A DNA stretch of 64,000 nucleotides from JADKAV01 sp963733395 (GTDB taxonomy: Bacteria; Actinomycetota; Actinomycetes; S36-B12; UBA10799): the NCBI GenBank assembly GCA_963733395.1, contig CAVTCZ010000003.1:93312-157311 (forward strand), read 5' to 3'. The notes below the pieces were generated by a model. It made no database searches. It saw nothing but the letters and a program-made list of their open reading frames with translations, and was not told the origin of the DNA. The first letter of the stretch is position 1; every line of letters begins with the position of its first letter. This document shows, piece after piece, positions 61,366 through 64,000 of this stretch. The position numbers and the translations under genes were made by a program.

Positions 61366-64000
61366 ATGACGCAGAGCGAGGCCGCACCGGACACCGCAAC
61401 GTCCGGAGCCGAGCAGTGGTACGCACTGTCCGCCGATGAGGTGGTCCAGCGACTCGGGGTGGATCCGGCACAGGGCCTATCGGCCGGCAAGGCCGCCGAA
61501 CTGCTCAAGCGCAACGGGCCCAATGCCCTGCCGGCCGAGAAGCCGGCGCCGGGTTGGAGGCGGTTCCTGGCCCAGTACAAGAGCTACATGCAGATCATCC
61601 TGGTCGGGGCGGCGGTTGCGTCGATCCTGATCGGGCAGGTCACCACCGGACTGGTGGTGCTGCTGATCACCGCTCTCAACGCACTCGGCGGGCTGCGCCA
61701 GCAGGGCAAGGCCGAGAGTGCCATGAACGCCTTGCAGTCGATGCTGAAGACCTCGGCCAGGGTCCGCCGGGACGGCACGGAGGTGAAGGTCGACGCCGAT
61801 CAGGTGGTTGTCGGCGACGTGGTCCTGCTCTCTGCCGGCGACGATGTGTGCGCCGACGGCAGGCTGCTCGAAGCCACCTCCCTGCAGATCGACGAGTCGG
61901 CGCTGACCGGCGAGAGCGTGCCGGCGTCCAAGAGCGTCAGACGTCATCACCGACCCGAATCCGGTGCTGGGCGACCAGGTGAACATGGCGTTCATGAACA
62001 CCCCGGTCACGCATGGCAGCGGCGTGATGATCATCACCGGGACGGGTGCCGACACGGCCGTCGGCAAGATCTCCGGCATGCTGAAATCGGCCCCGACGCT
62101 CAAGACCCCGCTCACTGCCCAGCTGGACACCCTGACGCTGTGGATCGCGGGGGCCGCCGGCCTCACCATCGCGATCATGTTCGCCCTGGGAATCTCCCGG
62201 GGTGAGTCCACCCAGGTCATCTTCACGACGGCGATCGCGCTGGCGCTGGCCGCGGTCCCGATGGCGATGCCCACGGTCCTGCAGGTGATCCTCTCGACCG
62301 GCTCCACGAAACTGGCCCAGCACGGCGCAGTCGTGAAGAGCCTGGACTCGGTGGAGACGCTGGGTTCGACCTCGGCCATCAACTCCGACAAGACCGGCAC
62401 GCTGACGATGAACCAGGTCACGGTCGTCGAGGTGATCGACCCCACGGATCGCTACGCGGTGACCGGCATGGGTTACGGCCTCGACGGGCAGATCGAGCAC
62501 ACCGTGGGGAACACGAACACCATCGAGGCGGCCATCCTGCCCTTCCTCATCTGCAACGACGCCAAACTCGTCGGCGGCAAGGTGGTCGGCGATCCGACCG
62601 AGGGTGCACTGCTGGTCCTGGGCCACAAGGCGAAGGTGGACGCCGAGGGCACCCAGGAGCAGTACCCGAGACTGGCGACCCTGCCGTTCGACCCCACGTA
62701 CAAGTTCATGGCCGTGTTCTGCCAGGCGAAGGACGCCTCCGGGAACCCGGTGGTGCGGGTCTTCGTCAAGGGCGCCGGCCCCGCGGTGATCGCCAAGGCC
62801 ACGTCGGCATTGGCCAACGGCGAGGAGGTTGCCTGGACCGACGATGCCAACCAGCGCGCGGACGAGCAGATGCAGCGGCTCGGCGGCAAGGGTCTGCGGG
62901 TGATGGCAGCAGCGGTCAAGGACATCGATCCCGGGTCGTTCGACCCCGAGGGCGACCTGCTGGCCATGATCACCGATCTGCAGATGACGGCCCTGGTCGG
63001 GATGATCGATCCACCGCGCAAGGAGTCCATGGACGCCGTGCGGGACGCGCAGTCGGCCAACATCCGGGTGCGCATGGTGACCGGCGACGATGTGGTCACC
63101 GGTGCCGCGGTCGCCAAGCAGCTCGGAATCCCCGGGGAGGCGATCCTCGGCACCGAGCTGGCTGCCATGTCCGAGGCTGAGCGCCTGGATCGCATCGACG
63201 ACATCGGTGTGGTCGGCCGGGTGGCTCCGGAGCACAAGGTGCTGATGGTCGAGACCCTGCGCAAGAAGGACGAGGTCGTGGCCATGACCGGCGACGGGGT
63301 GAACGACGCCCCGGCCATCAAGGCCGCCGACATCGGCATCGCGATGGGCTCGGGTACCCAGGTGGCGAAGAACGCCAGTCGGATGATCCTCACCGACGAC
63401 AACTTCGCCACGATCGTGCGGGCGGTGTCCGAGGGCCGCAAGCTCTACGACAACATGCTCAAGTACATCCGGTTCATGCTGATCGCCCTGGTCACCTACG
63501 TGGTGACGTTCCTGATGGCCAGCATCCTGAACATCGCCGCCGGGCAGCCGTTCTCGGCCACCCAGATCCTGTGGATCAACTTCCTGATCACCGCCCCGGT
63601 CGGCATCGCGCTGGGTCTGGACAAGGAGACCCCTGGGCTCATGCTGCGCAAGCCGCGCCCGCGAGCCGCCTCGATCATGTCCCCGGCCGTCATCACGACC
63701 GTGGGCCTGACCGGGCTGTTCATGGCGGTCTCGATCAACGCCATCATCGTGTTCGGGGAGAACCAGTTCGACAAGGTCGAGATCGGCAGCACGATGGGCT
63801 TGGTCGCGTTCTCGCTGATGCTGGTGGTCGCCGCCTTCGAGAGCCGTGATCAGAAGGGCACCGCCCTGCGGGTGGAGACGTTCGACAACGCCACGTTGAA
63901 CATCACTGCCCTCGTGGAGATCGCGCTCGCGGTCCTGATCGCACGGGGAGGTGTCCTCACGGACCTGTTGAAGACCGACGCGCTGACCAGTACCCAGTGG
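61366..64000 (+). CDS. Type II cation-transporting P-type ATPase, 3' end beyond window; frame broken near 61936
   Basis: The N-terminal part (ATG 61366) has a Cation_ATPase_N domain (WYALSADEVVQRLGVDPAQG) and two membrane helices up to SALTGESVPASKS. After one extra base in AAGAGCGTCAGACG the other frame continues as DVITDPNPVLGDQVNMAFMN and stays open to the last base. Motifs: TGES, SAINSDKTGTLTMNQV (phosphorylated Asp), FVKGAGPAVI, VAMTGDGVNDAPAIKAADIG and a C-terminal helix bundle. The architecture is that of PMR1/SERCA-like Ca2+ pumps. At least 878 codons are visible. There is a possible relation to the polyphosphate/ion economy, but only by proximity. Confidence 0.85.

Overview
The window is about 70% G+C with dense coding on both strands and many GTG (one TTG) starts. 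Several promoters have a TANNNT hexamer exactly 6-7 nt before a start codon, which points to leaderless transcripts. Together with radA-disA-mutY-clpC, ppx followed by an Rv0498-type isomerase, DUF5302 and DUF3159 genes and a CtpE-type P-type ATPase, this indicates an actinobacterium (Actinomycetota). I cannot name the genus. I see no insertion sequence, prophage, CRISPR array, tRNA or rRNA; it reads as ordinary chromosome.

Layout. 1-7.6 kb: end of a LuxR-type regulator, thioesterase, YceI-like protein, YhhN protein, GGDEF/EAL protein, ppa, dacB and a DUF5302 gene. 7.6-9.6 kb: alkane hydroxylase unit (TetR, rubredoxin, AlkB). 9.6-17 kb: membrane-anchored hydrolase, AIM24 protein, DUF3159 protein, and a coupled GNAT/MFS/ATP-grasp operon. 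17-19.3 kb: a ParA/MinD-type ATPase with a Cache-HAMP membrane sensor that lacks a kinase domain. 19.3-31 kb: TetR/hydrolase pair, quinone reductase, DUF255 protein, epoxide hydrolase, sirtuin, CtpE-like ATPase, DUF4189 protein, EamA exporter and M20 peptidase. 31-38 kb: manganese riboswitch with terC, small regulator, YdeI protein, FUSC protein, alcohol dehydrogenase and DUF559 protein. 37.7-42 kb: Sua5, membrane glycosyltransferase, L,D-transpeptidase and a crcB-DUF190-crcB fluoride operon. 42-48.6 kb: a disaccharide module (GH63-like glucosidase, sucrose/mannosylfructose-phosphate-synthase-like GT4, HAD phosphatase fused to a GH100-like domain). 48.7-58.5 kb: clpC, mutY, disA, radA, ppx and an isomerase. 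58.6-64 kb: TetR, proline dehydrogenase, PPK2 and a type II P-type ATPase running off the end.

The most unusual content lies between genes. Many intergenic gaps, mostly at the 3' ends of convergent genes, hold 'dyad word arrays': a short word repeated two or three times, an asymmetric centre, then the same word repeated in inverted orientation. The clearest family uses the 17-nt word CGASTGTTGCRCSGTTG. It occurs 16 times in four elements, with word starts at about 0, 31, 72 and 103 in each, close to whole helical turns. Other gaps have the same architecture with unrelated words. A separate motif of about 20 nt (TTCGGATNTNAGCGGGGAG) lies shortly downstream of four genes, each time in the orientation of that gene.

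At least fifteen single-nucleotide frame breaks in eleven otherwise well conserved genes, and a tandem array whose two copies differ only by single-base deletions, suggest residual indel errors in the assembly. These genes are annotated here as single loci with the break position given.
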